Positions 43,089 to 52,942 of a stretch of 64,000 bases of DNA are shown piece by piece. This stretch comes from an uncultured Lachnospiraceae bacterium (GTDB lineage Bacteria; Bacillota; Clostridia; Lachnospirales; Lachnospiraceae), in the NCBI GenBank assembly GCA_910586015.1, contig CAJUGJ010000002.1:62001-126000 (forward strand). The letters are read 5' to 3'. The translations under genes were made by a program, and so were the position numbers. The notes below the pieces were generated by a model. The model searched no databases. It was not told the DNA's origin and was given only the letters and a program-made list of their open reading frames with translations. Within the stretch, counting starts at the first letter, position 1. The number at the start of each line of letters is the position of its first letter.

Positions 43089-45824
43089 ATGAATTTCCGA
43101 AAACAAAAAAAATTTGCGGCTATTTATGCACTTTTTTTAAGTTTTGTGCTGATATTTTCCTTGATTCAGCCAATCTTTGTCTCTGCCGCATCAGACACTA
43201 CTTTAGTCATTCACTACCATCGATTTGATGAGGCTTATGATGGCTGGAATTTCTGGCTTTGGCCAGAAGGTGGAGAAGGTGCAGGATATCCGTTGACTGG
43301 AACAGATGATTATGGTTCTTATGCAGAAGTTACCTTTTCTGGTTCACCTGCAACAGTAGGAATTATTGTACGATTAAATGAATGGGAAAAGAAAGATTTT
43401 GATGCAGATCGCTTCATCGATATGAGTAAGGCAGTGGATGGAACTCTTCATGTTTATTTATTACAGGGAAATGGAACGATTTATTATGATAAAAGTGAGG
43501 TGGATCTTTCTGCGCAGTTTTTAAGTGCGACTTTCCAAACTGCGAAAGAAATTGAATTTACAGTAACGGTTCCTATCGATTCTTCTGCTGAGGATGAAGT
43601 AAGCCATTACCGAGTAACCGATGAGAAAGGAGTCGAATACCCGATTATGAAAATTTGGTCGAAAGATGGAGGACAGACTGCTACAGCCTCTGTTATTTTA
43701 GAAGAAAAAGTTGATCTAGGGCATAGCTTTACGTTGGAACGTGATGGTTATGGTAGCATTGCGGTAGATGTAGGAAATGCGTTTTCTACTTCCGATTTTG
43801 AAGAAGCTTATACGTATCAAGGCAATGATTTAGGAGCAGTTTACACAAAAGAATCCACTTCATTTCGTGTTTGGGCTCCAACTGCTTCACAGGTATCTTT
43901 AAACCTATATACAGAAGGGCTTGGTGGCGAAAAGCTTTCTGAAACACCAATGACTAAGGATGTCAATGGTACTTGGATTATTTCTGTATCTGGAGATTTG
44001 AATGGAAAATATTATACGTATACTGCTGTGACTTCATTGGGTACAAATGAAGCTGTTGATCCCTATGCCAGATCTACAGGTGCAAATGGTCAGCGTGGTA
44101 TGATTTTAGATCTTACTTCTACCAATCCAGATGGATGGGATAAAGACAAAAAACCAGAATTTCTTGAGATGACAGATGCAGTGATCTATGAACTTCATGT
44201 AAGGGATCTTTCTTCCAATTCCTCCTCTGGTATCTCTAATACTGGAAAATTTTTAGAGTTTACAGAAACAGGAACAAAAAATGCAGATGGACTTTCTACT
44301 GGAATTGATCATTTAAAAGAGCTAGGAATTACTCATTTACATCTTCTTCCGAGTTTTGACTATGCTTCTGTTGATGAAACCAAACTAGATACACCACAAT
44401 TTAACTGGGGATATGATCCTCAAAACTATAACAGTCCGGAAGGCTCTTATTCAACCGATCCCTATCATGGTGAAGTACGTGTAAAAGAGATGAAGCAGGC
44501 AGTACAATCTCTTCATAAAAATGGAATTCGTGTCGTTATGGACGTTGTATACAATCATACAGCAGCAACCGTTGACTCTAATTTTAATAAACTTGTTCCA
44601 AACTATTATTACCGTAAAGATGGAAGCGTGTTTTCAAATGCCTCTGGTTGTGGAAATGAAACTGCTTCCGATCACTCTATGGTTCGCAAATTTATTGTAG
44701 ATTCTGTTGTATATTGGGCAAAAGAATATCATATTGATGGATTCCGCTTTGACTTAATGGCAGTTCATGATATTGAAACGATGAATGAAGTCCGTGCTGC
44801 TTTAAATGAAGTAGATCCTAGCATCTTAATTTATGGCGAAGGCTGGACAGGAGGCACTAGTACACTTCCAGAAAGCAATCAGTCTTTAAAGAAAAATATT
44901 TCTTTCATTGATGGAGTTGCCGCTTTTTCCGATGATCTTAGAGATGGAATTAAAGGAAGTGTATTTGAAGCTATGGAAACGGGATTTGTCAGTGGAAGTA
45001 CTGGTTTAGAAGAAAGTATTAAATTTGGTATTGTCGCTTCTACTAACCATCCACAGATAAATTATAGTCTGGTCAATTATTCCGATACTTATTGGGCAAA
45101 GAGTCCATCTCAATGTATTAATTATGCTTCTGCTCATGATAATTTAACTCTTTGGGATAAACTTGCTACTTCTAATAGTCAAGATTCCGAAGCAGATCGG
45201 ATTGCAATGAATAAACTTTCTGCTTCTATTGTTTTTACCTCACAGGGAATTCCATTCTTTCAAGCAGGAGAAGAACTACTTCGTTCTAAAGTAAAAGAAG
45301 ATGGTACTTTTGATGAAAACAGCTATCAGTCTTCTGATGCAGTCAATGGAATCAGATGGGAAAACAAAACAACCTATCAGGATGTATTTGAATATTATAA
45401 AGGGTTGATCGCTTTTCGAAAAGCACACCCATCTCTTCGTATGACAACAACCGAAGAAATTGCCTCTAATCTTGTGTTTACAGAAAATACTCCTGCTAAT
45501 ACTGTAGCTTATCATATTAGCGGAAAACCGAACAAAGAAAGTGCAGAGGGAATTTATATCATTCACAATGCTAACCGCAATTCTGTTTCTATCGATCTTC
45601 CAAAAGGAAGTTGGAATGTCTATGTGAATGGAGAAAAGGCAGGAACAAAGGTACTGGAAACAATTAAGAACGGCAAAGCAGAGGTTGCACCGATTTCAAC
45701 GATGGTACTTGTTCAAGAAAGTTCTAATAGTTCCAAAACAGGAATCTTTGTTGCTGTTGGTATTGTTGCTGTTGCTGCTATAACTGTTGGAGCATTTGCC
45801 ACACGTAAAAAAACTATTAAATAA
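43089..45824 (+). CDS. cell-surface type I pullulanase
   Basis: Debranching enzyme of 911 residues cutting alpha-1,6 links in pullulan, glycogen or starch. Signal peptide to about residue 33, then a CBM41 domain (HYHRFDEAYDGWNFWLWPEG), an Ig-like stretch, CBM48 (FRVWAPTASQVSLNLY) and the GH13_14 core. The type I signature is NWGYDPQNYNSPEGSYSTDP. Catalytic residues are Asp in DGFRFDLM, Glu in IYGEGWTGG and Asp in ASAHDNLTLW. The C-terminus has a membrane segment (FVAVGIVAVAAITVGAFA) and RKKTIK, so it is held in the membrane rather than by sortase. ATG 43089 follows AGGAGG. No starch transporter adjoins it. Confidence 0.95.
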   Translation: MNFRKQKKFAAIYALFLSFVLIFSLIQPIFVSAASDTTLVIHYHRFDEAYDGWNFWLWPEGGEGAGYPLTGTDDYGSYAEVTFSGSPATVGIIVRLNEWEKKDFDADRFIDMSKAVDGTLHVYLLQGNGTIYYDKSEVDLSAQFLSATFQTAKEIEFTVTVPIDSSAEDEVSHYRVTDEKGVEYPIMKIWSKDGGQTATASVILEEKVDLGHSFTLERDGYGSIAVDVGNAFSTSDFEEAYTYQGNDLGAVYTKESTSFRVWAPTASQVSLNLYTEGLGGEKLSETPMTKDVNGTWIISVSGDLNGKYYTYTAVTSLGTNEAVDPYARSTGANGQRGMILDLTSTNPDGWDKDKKPEFLEMTDAVIYELHVRDLSSNSSSGISNTGKFLEFTETGTKNADGLSTGIDHLKELGITHLHLLPSFDYASVDETKLDTPQFNWGYDPQNYNSPEGSYSTDPYHGEVRVKEMKQAVQSLHKNGIRVVMDVVYNHTAATVDSNFNKLVPNYYYRKDGSVFSNASGCGNETASDHSMVRKFIVDSVVYWAKEYHIDGFRFDLMAVHDIETMNEVRAALNEVDPSILIYGEGWTGGTSTLPESNQSLKKNISFIDGVAAFSDDLRDGIKGSVFEAMETGFVSGSTGLEESIKFGIVASTNHPQINYSLVNYSDTYWAKSPSQCINYASAHDNLTLWDKLATSNSQDSEADRIAMNKLSASIVFTSQGIPFFQAGEELLRSKVKEDGTFDENSYQSSDAVNGIRWENKTTYQDVFEYYKGLIAFRKAHPSLRMTTTEEIASNLVFTENTPANTVAYHISGKPNKESAEGIYIIHNANRNSVSIDLPKGSWNVYVNGEKAGTKVLETIKNGKAEVAPISTMVLVQESSNSSKTGIFVAVGIVAVAAITVGAFATRKKTIK

Positions 45825-45826
45825 AT

Positions 45827-45863
45827 AAAAAAGGCTGCTGTAAATATTACAGCAGCCTTTTTT
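45827..45863. terminator. bidirectional terminator
   Basis: AAAAAAGGCTGCTGTAA (45827-45843) pairs perfectly with TTACAGCAGCCTTTTTT (45847-45863). It separates the converging pullulanase and exopolyphosphatase genes. Confidence 0.92.
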
Positions 45864-46776
45864 ATTTACGATAAATTCCTCCTCGTTCTACTAAATATCC
45901 CTCTCTTACTCCATAACCACTTACGATTACTTCTGTCACATTATATTTTTTTACAATCAGCCAGAGTATAGTAAGCCCTGGTAATATAGTATGAATTCTG
46001 TCTGGACAAACCTTTAAAATAGCTTTCCATTTTCCTTCCTTTTTATCACTTAACATGGTATATAATTCATTTACTTCTTCTCCTGATATAACCTGATTTG
46101 TACTTTCTTTATGGTAGATATAATTACACAACTTTAACAGAGCTCGAATTGTACCTCCTACTCCACAGATTTTTTGACGTTTTTCTGGTCGAAATGTTCC
46201 AAGTGTCTGTTCAATTTCATCTGCCGCAACTGTTCGTATATTTTCTAACTCTTCTTTTTTAGGTAGAATTTTTTTTACATAGTTTGTGTAAAGACTAAGT
46301 GAACCGATTGGCACACTGACTGCCATAACAGGACTTTTTTTATAAAATGGAACTAATTCTGTACTTCCACCTCCAATATCTACCAAAAGTCCATCTTTTA
46401 ACTCTACTCTGTGCATTGCTCCAATAAAATCTAATCTTGCCTCTTCCTCTCCAGAGATTACTTCAACCAAATATCCTGTTTGTTGTTCTATTATACTGAC
46501 TGCCTCTTGTGTATTACTGATATTTCGAAGGGAAGCAGTTGCAAAAATAAAAGTCTTTTCTACTCCTAAACTATCTACAATATTCTTAAATCCATTTAAT
46601 ACTTCACAAGCTGTTTTAATTCCAGAATCACTTAGTCTTTGTTCTTCTACATAACTGGCAAGACCCACCATCTCTTTTTTATGAATCATAATGCGAAATT
46701 GTTGTGCTTCACACTGATAAATACTAAGTCTCATTGTATTTGAACCAATGTCAATGATTGCCCATGTTTTTTTCAT
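45862..46776 (-). CDS. Ppx/GppA-family exopolyphosphatase
   Basis: Phosphatase of the ASKHA fold that removes terminal phosphate from polyphosphate or pppGpp; 304 residues, the short form without extra domains. Motifs: AIIDIGSNTMRLSIY (phosphate 1), FIFATASLRNI, VISGEEEARLDFIGA, LLVDIGGGSTELV (phosphate 2) and VSGYGVREGYLV near the end. It overlaps the upstream ppk gene by 26 bases, so it is co-translated with the enzyme that makes polyphosphate. Whether polyphosphate or pppGpp is preferred cannot be told. Confidence 0.92.
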   Translation of the reverse strand: MKKTWAIIDIGSNTMRLSIYQCEAQQFRIMIHKKEMVGLASYVEEQRLSDSGIKTACEVLNGFKNIVDSLGVEKTFIFATASLRNISNTQEAVSIIEQQTGYLVEVISGEEEARLDFIGAMHRVELKDGLLVDIGGGSTELVPFYKKSPVMAVSVPIGSLSLYTNYVKKILPKKEELENIRTVAADEIEQTLGTFRPEKRQKICGVGGTIRALLKLCNYIYHKESTNQVISGEEVNELYTMLSDKKEGKWKAILKVCPDRIHTILPGLTILWLIVKKYNVTEVIVSGYGVREGYLVERGGIYRK

Positions 46777-48826
46777 AGATATTTCCCTCCTTTATAAAAG
46801 TTTCCTGTGCATTTATTAAAATTTTTCCCCTCTTATCTATCTTCTCATACGTACCATTTTCTTTTAAAATATGTGCTTTCACTGTATCCTCAAGTTGAAT
46901 CTGTAAAATATGCAGCACTTTTTGTTTAATCTGTTCATCTTCTATTGGAAATAAAATTTCTACTCGTTTATCTAAGTTTCGTGGCATCCAATCAGCACTT
47001 CCCATATAAATATCTTCTATACCATCGTGATAAAAATAATAAATCCTGCTGTGCTCTAAAAATGTTCCAACAATAGAACGTACTGTAATATTGTCATGTG
47101 TCTGTGGTAATCCAGTCTTTATACAACATATTCCACGGACAATGAGATCTACTTTTACTCCAGCTGCGGCTGCCTCATAGAGTTTTTTCATAATTTCTTT
47201 ATCACACAATGAGTTCATTTTGGCAATAATTCTAGCTGTTCTTCCCTCTTTTGCTGCTAACTGCTCCCGTTCAATAAAGCTTAAAAAACGTTTTCTCATC
47301 CAAAGTGGTGCTAAAATTAATCGATTCCATCGTTTTGGTTCAGAATATCCAGAAAGCATATTAAAGACTGCGCTGGCATCTTCTCCTATCGCTTCCGAAC
47401 ATGTGAAAAGTCCCATATCGGTATAAAGTCTAGCAGTCGCGTCATTATAATTTCCTGTTCCCAAATGGACATAACGACAGATTCCTTCCTCTTCCTTTCG
47501 TACCACCAATGTAATTTTACAGTGGGTTTTTAAACCTACTAACCCATAAATGACATGACACCCTGCTTTTTCTAACATCTTAGCCCATAAAATATTGTTT
47601 TCTTCATCAAATCTAGCTTTTAACTCTACTAAAACGGTCACTTGTTTTCCGTTTTCGGCGGCCTGAGCTAATGCTTTTACAATCGGCGAATTTCCACTGA
47701 CTCGATATAGTGTCTGTTTAATTGCTAAAACCTTTTCATCACAGGCAGCATTTCTAATAAACTCTACAACTGGTTCAAAAGACTGGTATGGATGATGTAG
47801 TAAAATATCTTTTTTCTGAATTACTTCAAAAATATCCCTATCTATTAATTCTAAAACTGGATGAGGTTCAAAAACAGGATTTTTTAAAGTTTCTTTATCT
47901 ATCATCCCATATAATTTCATTAAAAATCGCAGATCCATTGGACCATTTATCATATAAAGATCTGGTTCTTTAATTGCAAATTCTCTTCTTAAAATAGAAA
48001 GAAGTCTTTTGTCTGCTCCTTCTTCTATTTCGAGCCTAAGCACTTCTCCCCACTGTCTGCGTTTTAACTTCTTTTGAATTTCTTTGAGTAGATCTTCTGC
48101 ATCCTCTTCATCTATTGTTAAATCTGCATTTCTCATAATTCGATACGTTGCAGAACAAATTACATCATAATTTAAAAATAGCTTATCTAAATTTCTTTCA
48201 ATGAGTTCTTCTAATAATAAAATTTTAATATTTTCCTCTGTATTTTCTAAAAAGAAAAGTCTTGGTATAACTGCTGGAACTTGTACGGTTGCAAATGCAA
48301 CTTCTTTTTTATTTTCTTTTTTTGCAATAAGTGCGGCAATATTAATGGTATTATTTCGTATCAAAGGAAATGGTCTGGAAGAATCCACTGCCATTGGAGT
48401 AAGTACAGGATAAACCATTTCTTTAAAATATTGATCTGCCACTTCTGCTTGTTGTTTTGACAGTTTTTCATGTGTCTTTATTATGTGGATTTTGTTGCTT
48501 TTTAATGCTGTTAAAAGCGAGTGATTATAAAGAGAATACTGTTCATCTACTAAGTGATGTACCATTTGACTGATCTCATCTAATTGTTGTTGTGCCGTTC
48601 TTCCAGAAATATCTTTCTTTTTATAATTAGCATGTACCATATCTTTTAAAGAGGCAATCCGAATCATAAAAAATTCATCTAAATTAGAAGCGGAAATACT
48701 CAAAAATTTCAATCGTTCTAATAGTGGTAAAGTTCGATCTTTTGCTTCCTCAAAAACTCTCTGATTAAATAAAAGCCAACTTAATTCTCGATTGTAAAAA
48801 TCATCCTTCCAATCCTTTTGTGTCAT
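46751..48826 (-). CDS. ppk1: polyphosphate kinase
   Basis: Reversible ATP:polyphosphate phosphotransferase of 691 residues, normal Ppk1 size. N domain starts NRELSWLLFNQRVFEEA; the catalytic C1 and C2 domains hold VLAIKQTLYRVSGNSPIVKA, HVIYGLVGLKTHCKI (first catalytic His) and RYVHLGTGNYNDATARLYTD (phosphate-accepting region). The second phospholipase-D-like half has EHSRIYYFYHDG, MGSADWMPRNLDKRVEILFP. It lies between two Ppx/GppA genes, overlapping the downstream one, which gives a unit for making and degrading polyphosphate. Confidence 0.95.
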   Translation of the reverse strand: MTQKDWKDDFYNRELSWLLFNQRVFEEAKDRTLPLLERLKFLSISASNLDEFFMIRIASLKDMVHANYKKKDISGRTAQQQLDEISQMVHHLVDEQYSLYNHSLLTALKSNKIHIIKTHEKLSKQQAEVADQYFKEMVYPVLTPMAVDSSRPFPLIRNNTINIAALIAKKENKKEVAFATVQVPAVIPRLFFLENTEENIKILLLEELIERNLDKLFLNYDVICSATYRIMRNADLTIDEEDAEDLLKEIQKKLKRRQWGEVLRLEIEEGADKRLLSILRREFAIKEPDLYMINGPMDLRFLMKLYGMIDKETLKNPVFEPHPVLELIDRDIFEVIQKKDILLHHPYQSFEPVVEFIRNAACDEKVLAIKQTLYRVSGNSPIVKALAQAAENGKQVTVLVELKARFDEENNILWAKMLEKAGCHVIYGLVGLKTHCKITLVVRKEEEGICRYVHLGTGNYNDATARLYTDMGLFTCSEAIGEDASAVFNMLSGYSEPKRWNRLILAPLWMRKRFLSFIEREQLAAKEGRTARIIAKMNSLCDKEIMKKLYEAAAAGVKVDLIVRGICCIKTGLPQTHDNITVRSIVGTFLEHSRIYYFYHDGIEDIYMGSADWMPRNLDKRVEILFPIEDEQIKQKVLHILQIQLEDTVKAHILKENGTYEKIDKRGKILINAQETFIKEGNIYEKNMGNH

Positions 48827-48912
48827 TTTTACCTACATTTCTGCGTGGCTTTTTGTATATCAAGTTTGTGGACGCCACACAGACACAAACCTGATTTTTA
48901 TATATGATAAAT

Positions 48913-50436
48913 TCAATTATCATCTCTTTTCCAAATCAAAACTGGCTTTAACTGATAAATTTCTTCAAATTGACCTGCTGCTTCGTGAAATAAACTTCGT
49001 TCTAATCGATAATCTTGTTTTGTTTTTACGGTTAGCTTCCATTCTGTCTTTTCTTGTTTTAACCGAATTCCAAGTACCTTTTGTCTATGACTTAGATCCA
49101 TAAAATCTGCAATACTTAATAGAGCAGACAGTTTTCGAATCCGAATACCATCCTCCATAAATTCTTCTTCTAATTCCATATCCAATGTTCTTTCTGTTTT
49201 TAATGCACTCTGACGAATGATCTCAGCAACCATTTTCCTTTCTTTATGTGATAGTCCCATTACCTCAGAGGCTAAAATAATATTGTAGGTACATTCCGCT
49301 GCCTTTACAATACTCACAAACTTACCACAATCATGTAAAATTACAGAAAGCTCTAATAAAAGACGATCTCGTTTGGTCAGACCATATTTCTTTTTTAATC
49401 CATCGAATAGTAAAATAGCTGTTTTTAAAACAAAACTGCTGTGATTTCGATCACACTGATAACGCTCTGCCATATCCCAAGCGGCATTTAAAATATCCTC
49501 TTCAAAATTATGCTCATTTTCTAATAACCCTTTTTCCTGCATATACTCATAACAAATTCCATCGTTTAAATCAATTTCAGGTATAATTACTTTTTTTGCC
49601 TGTGTCATTGTTAAAAAACTTTCGTAAATGACACTCGCTGCCTGTAATGTTTCTGAATTTTCCGCTCCTCCTAATCTTTGTTCTATCCAGTCTGGAGATT
49701 TCTGTTTCAATTTACGGCAACTTTCTAAAAATTCGCCACTTTTTAAAATACATAATCCATCATCACTATTTTTGACAAATGCTCTTGCTCCTTCTCCAAA
49801 TAAAACAATCTGTCCAATAGAATTTCCCTTCAAATAATACCGTTCAAATTCTCCAAGTCTATAATCTGCCAATTCTTTCATAAAGTCTTCGAATTGCTCA
49901 TATGTGTAATCATTTTTTTCTAGTTGCTCTTTTAATCTTTTAGCAGAAAGGGGAATATTTTGTGTTATAAGTGGTTTTCCTGCCTGAAACAACGACAGTT
50001 GTAAACTTCCACTTCCCGCTTCTAAAATAGCTGTTCCAGACTGAATTAATTCTGAAAATCCTTTGATATTTAATGCAATCGCCTTATACTCCAAAAATCT
50101 TTGTTCGGAATTACTTAATACTAATGGTTTTAAGCCTGTCTGAAGCCAAATTTGTTCTAAAATGATCGGAAGATTTTTAGCTTCTCTAACTGCTGTTGTC
50201 GCACAGATTCTTATACTGTCTATAGGATATTCTTTTATTGTCTGTTGAAAACGCGAAAGTACCTCACAAAGTTTGCGAATAGTTGCATTTTGTAATCTTT
50301 TATATCGAAAAGTATCTTTGCCTAATTCTAAACGTTGTCTTGCACAACATAATTCTTTTCTTACATTCTTTTTTATCTCAAATAACTTTAATTCCATCTC
50401 ATAAGATTCAATACAAATTGCCGCTAAAATCTTCAT
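48913..50436 (-). CDS. Ppx/GppA phosphatase with C-terminal HD domain
   Basis: Long form of the Ppx/GppA family, 507 residues. N-terminal ASKHA half: ICATTAVREAKNLPIIL, VLSNSEQRFLEYKAIALN and TAILEAGSGSLQLSLFQAG. The C-terminal half is an HD-type hydrolase with LELSVILHDCGKFV. The first phosphate motif is altered: where short Ppx proteins have DIGSNTxR this one opens AAICIESYEMELKLF, lacking the usual Gly/Ser loop, so catalysis in the first half is doubtful. It overlaps metH by four bases upstream and precedes ppk by 86 bases. Confidence 0.87.
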   Translation of the reverse strand: MKILAAICIESYEMELKLFEIKKNVRKELCCARQRLELGKDTFRYKRLQNATIRKLCEVLSRFQQTIKEYPIDSIRICATTAVREAKNLPIILEQIWLQTGLKPLVLSNSEQRFLEYKAIALNIKGFSELIQSGTAILEAGSGSLQLSLFQAGKPLITQNIPLSAKRLKEQLEKNDYTYEQFEDFMKELADYRLGEFERYYLKGNSIGQIVLFGEGARAFVKNSDDGLCILKSGEFLESCRKLKQKSPDWIEQRLGGAENSETLQAASVIYESFLTMTQAKKVIIPEIDLNDGICYEYMQEKGLLENEHNFEEDILNAAWDMAERYQCDRNHSSFVLKTAILLFDGLKKKYGLTKRDRLLLELSVILHDCGKFVSIVKAAECTYNIILASEVMGLSHKERKMVAEIIRQSALKTERTLDMELEEEFMEDGIRIRKLSALLSIADFMDLSHRQKVLGIRLKQEKTEWKLTVKTKQDYRLERSLFHEAAGQFEEIYQLKPVLIWKRDDN

Positions 50437-52904
50437 AAAAGACTATTTTTTCCCTCCTGTACTAAACGTTTTGCAATGACTACTGCTTCTTTAGCATCTT
50501 TCGAATATCCATCCGCTCCGATTTCCTCACAATAACTTTGTGTAATCACTGCACCTCCAATCATAACTTTTGCTCTTAGTCCAGCTTCCTTTTTCAGTCG
50601 TACAACTTCCTTCATTTCTAACATTGTCGTTGTCATCAGTGCAGAAAGAGCAATAATATCCGCATCTTCTTTTTTAGCTGTTTCTATAATCTCCTCTGAT
50701 GGTACATCTTTTCCTAAGTCAATAACATGAAATCCATAATTTTTTAACATCAATGCCACTAAATTTTTTCCAATATCATGGATATCTCCTGCTACTGTTG
50801 CAATGACTACTGTTCCAGAATCAGAAGAGTTTTGACTTTCTTTTAATAGAAGTTCTAGTCTTTCTAGTGCAATTTTCATCGTTTCTGCTGAGGAAATTAA
50901 TTGAGGAAGAAAATAGATTCCCTTTTCAAATAATTTTCCTGTTTCATTGATCGCTGGAATCAGTTTCTCATCTAAAATTTCCTTCGCAGAAATATTTTGG
51001 GATAACTCTTCTTCTACCAATTCACTAATTTTTTTTCGTTTTCCTGTAAGAACTGCCTCAAAAATAGCGGAATTTCCTTGAAAAGAATCTTCCTTCTTTT
51101 GTATAGTCTTTGATTCTTTTTCCGAAACTGTACTGATAGGATTACTAGAAACTCTTGTAATATACCGATTCGCTGCTTCTTCTTTTCCTTGAAGAACTTC
51201 TGCTGCTAATGCAGTATGAACTAATAATTCCTGACATGGATTTGAAATTGCCATAGTAAGTCCTGCCTGTATTGCCATTGTTAAAAATACTGTATTGATC
51301 AGGGCTCTTTCTGGCAGACCAAATGAAATATTAGAAAGACCACACACCGTTGCAAGTCCCAACTCTTCCTTACAATATCGGATAGTTTCTATTGTTTCAA
51401 GTGCTGCTTTAGGATTAGCACCTATCGTATTTACTAATCCATCTACAACAATATCTTCTTTTTTTAGTCCTTTTGCTTTTGCCTCTTTGATAATTGTGTG
51501 GATAATCTCCTTTTTCTCCTTTAAATCTTTTGGAAGTCCTGTGTCCGAAAGAGGAAGTAAAATAAACATTGCTCCATATTTTTTAGCAATCGCAAGCAGT
51601 TTTTGCATTTTTTCTTTTTCCATTGAAATAGAATTAATTAACGCTCTTCCCGGATATATTCGAAGAGCTGCCTCTATAATATCTGTATGGCTGGAATCAA
51701 TAGAAAGTGGTAGATCGGAAACTGCCATCACTTCTTGTATTGCATAAAGCATCATCTCTTTTTCATCAATTCCGTTCATTCCCATATTCAAATCCAAAAT
51801 TCCTGCTCCTGCTTTTGTCTGTTCCTGTGCCATAGTTGTAACTAAATCAAATTTTCCCTCTTTTAATTCTTGCTGTAAAGCCTTCTTTCCCGTTGGATTG
51901 ATTCTCTCTCCAATAATTTGAAATGCTCCATCTAATGGCAAAAAGAGTGTCTTTCTTTCGGTTGTCAACGCTCGGACTATTCTTTTTTCTATCACTGGAA
52001 CCTCAAATTCTTTTGTCATTTCTTTTAAATGGTGAATATGTTTTGGAGTTGTACCACAGCATCCTCCTAAAATTCCTGCTCCTGCTACAATTAACTGTTT
52101 GGATTTTTGTGCAAATTCCTCTGCTTCCATTTCATATACTGCTTGCTTACCATAGAGTTTTGGAAGTCCTGCATTTGGTTTTGCAATTAAAGGAATTCCT
52201 GCATACTGCTTCATTTCTGATAGAATTTGAACCATATCTTCTGGTCCTGTAGAACAATTTATGCCGACTGCTGCTGCGCCCATTGCTTCTAATACGATAA
52301 TGGCAGTTTTTGGATCCGTTCCATAGAGCGTTCTTTTATCCTGACCAAATGTCAAAGTAATCATTACTGGAAGATCACAGCTTTCTTTTGCTGCGAGAAG
52401 AGCCGCACGACATTCTTGTAAACTCATCATAGTTTCTATCACTAATAAATCCACACCTGAATCAACTAAACTTTGAATTTGCTCTTTATATACCTCTATC
52501 AATTCTTCAAACTGCAACGTTCCCATCGGAGCAAGTTGTACTCCTGTCATAGTAAGATCTCCAGCTAGATAAACTTTACGATTTGCAGATGTTTCTTCAT
52601 AAAATCGCTTTACTGCTTCTTTAGAAAGAGAAACTAATTTCTGATTTAATGATTCAACCTGTCCTTCTAGTCCATATTCAGCTAATTTTAATCGATTGCC
52701 TGAAAAGGTAGGTGTATATAAAATATCTGTACCTGCTTTTAAATACTCTGTTTGAAGATTGATTAAAATATCTGGATGTTCTAAGATCCATAATTCTGGA
52801 CAAACTCCCGATGTCATTCCATTTAAAAATAGATTACTTCCTGTTGCCCCATCTAAAAGAATAATATTTTGACTTGTCCATTTATCCCATTCTTGTCTTG
52901 TCAT
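50433..52904 (-). CDS. metH: cobalamin-dependent methionine synthase (without reactivation domain)
   Basis: Transfers the methyl of methyltetrahydrofolate via cobalamin to homocysteine; 823 residues. Domains in order: homocysteine/zinc barrel (~1-300; zinc Cys in VGINCSTGP and GGCCGTTP), pterin-binding barrel (~320-590; IIGERINPTGKKALQ, LDLNMGMNG), B12 cap, and Rossmann B12 domain with the cobalt-binding His in GDIHDIGKNLV. The ~330-residue SAM-dependent reactivation domain of the E. coli enzyme is missing, as is usual in anaerobes, where a separate protein reactivates the cofactor. It lies 38 bases after the MTHFR fusion gene and overlaps the Ppx-HD gene by four bases. Confidence 0.94.
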   Translation of the reverse strand: MTRQEWDKWTSQNIILLDGATGSNLFLNGMTSGVCPELWILEHPDILINLQTEYLKAGTDILYTPTFSGNRLKLAEYGLEGQVESLNQKLVSLSKEAVKRFYEETSANRKVYLAGDLTMTGVQLAPMGTLQFEELIEVYKEQIQSLVDSGVDLLVIETMMSLQECRAALLAAKESCDLPVMITLTFGQDKRTLYGTDPKTAIIVLEAMGAAAVGINCSTGPEDMVQILSEMKQYAGIPLIAKPNAGLPKLYGKQAVYEMEAEEFAQKSKQLIVAGAGILGGCCGTTPKHIHHLKEMTKEFEVPVIEKRIVRALTTERKTLFLPLDGAFQIIGERINPTGKKALQQELKEGKFDLVTTMAQEQTKAGAGILDLNMGMNGIDEKEMMLYAIQEVMAVSDLPLSIDSSHTDIIEAALRIYPGRALINSISMEKEKMQKLLAIAKKYGAMFILLPLSDTGLPKDLKEKKEIIHTIIKEAKAKGLKKEDIVVDGLVNTIGANPKAALETIETIRYCKEELGLATVCGLSNISFGLPERALINTVFLTMAIQAGLTMAISNPCQELLVHTALAAEVLQGKEEAANRYITRVSSNPISTVSEKESKTIQKKEDSFQGNSAIFEAVLTGKRKKISELVEEELSQNISAKEILDEKLIPAINETGKLFEKGIYFLPQLISSAETMKIALERLELLLKESQNSSDSGTVVIATVAGDIHDIGKNLVALMLKNYGFHVIDLGKDVPSEEIIETAKKEDADIIALSALMTTTMLEMKEVVRLKKEAGLRAKVMIGGAVITQSYCEEIGADGYSKDAKEAVVIAKRLVQEGKNSLL

Positions 52905-52942
52905 TTTTCTATTGTACCTTCCTATTATTTTAAATTTCTTTT

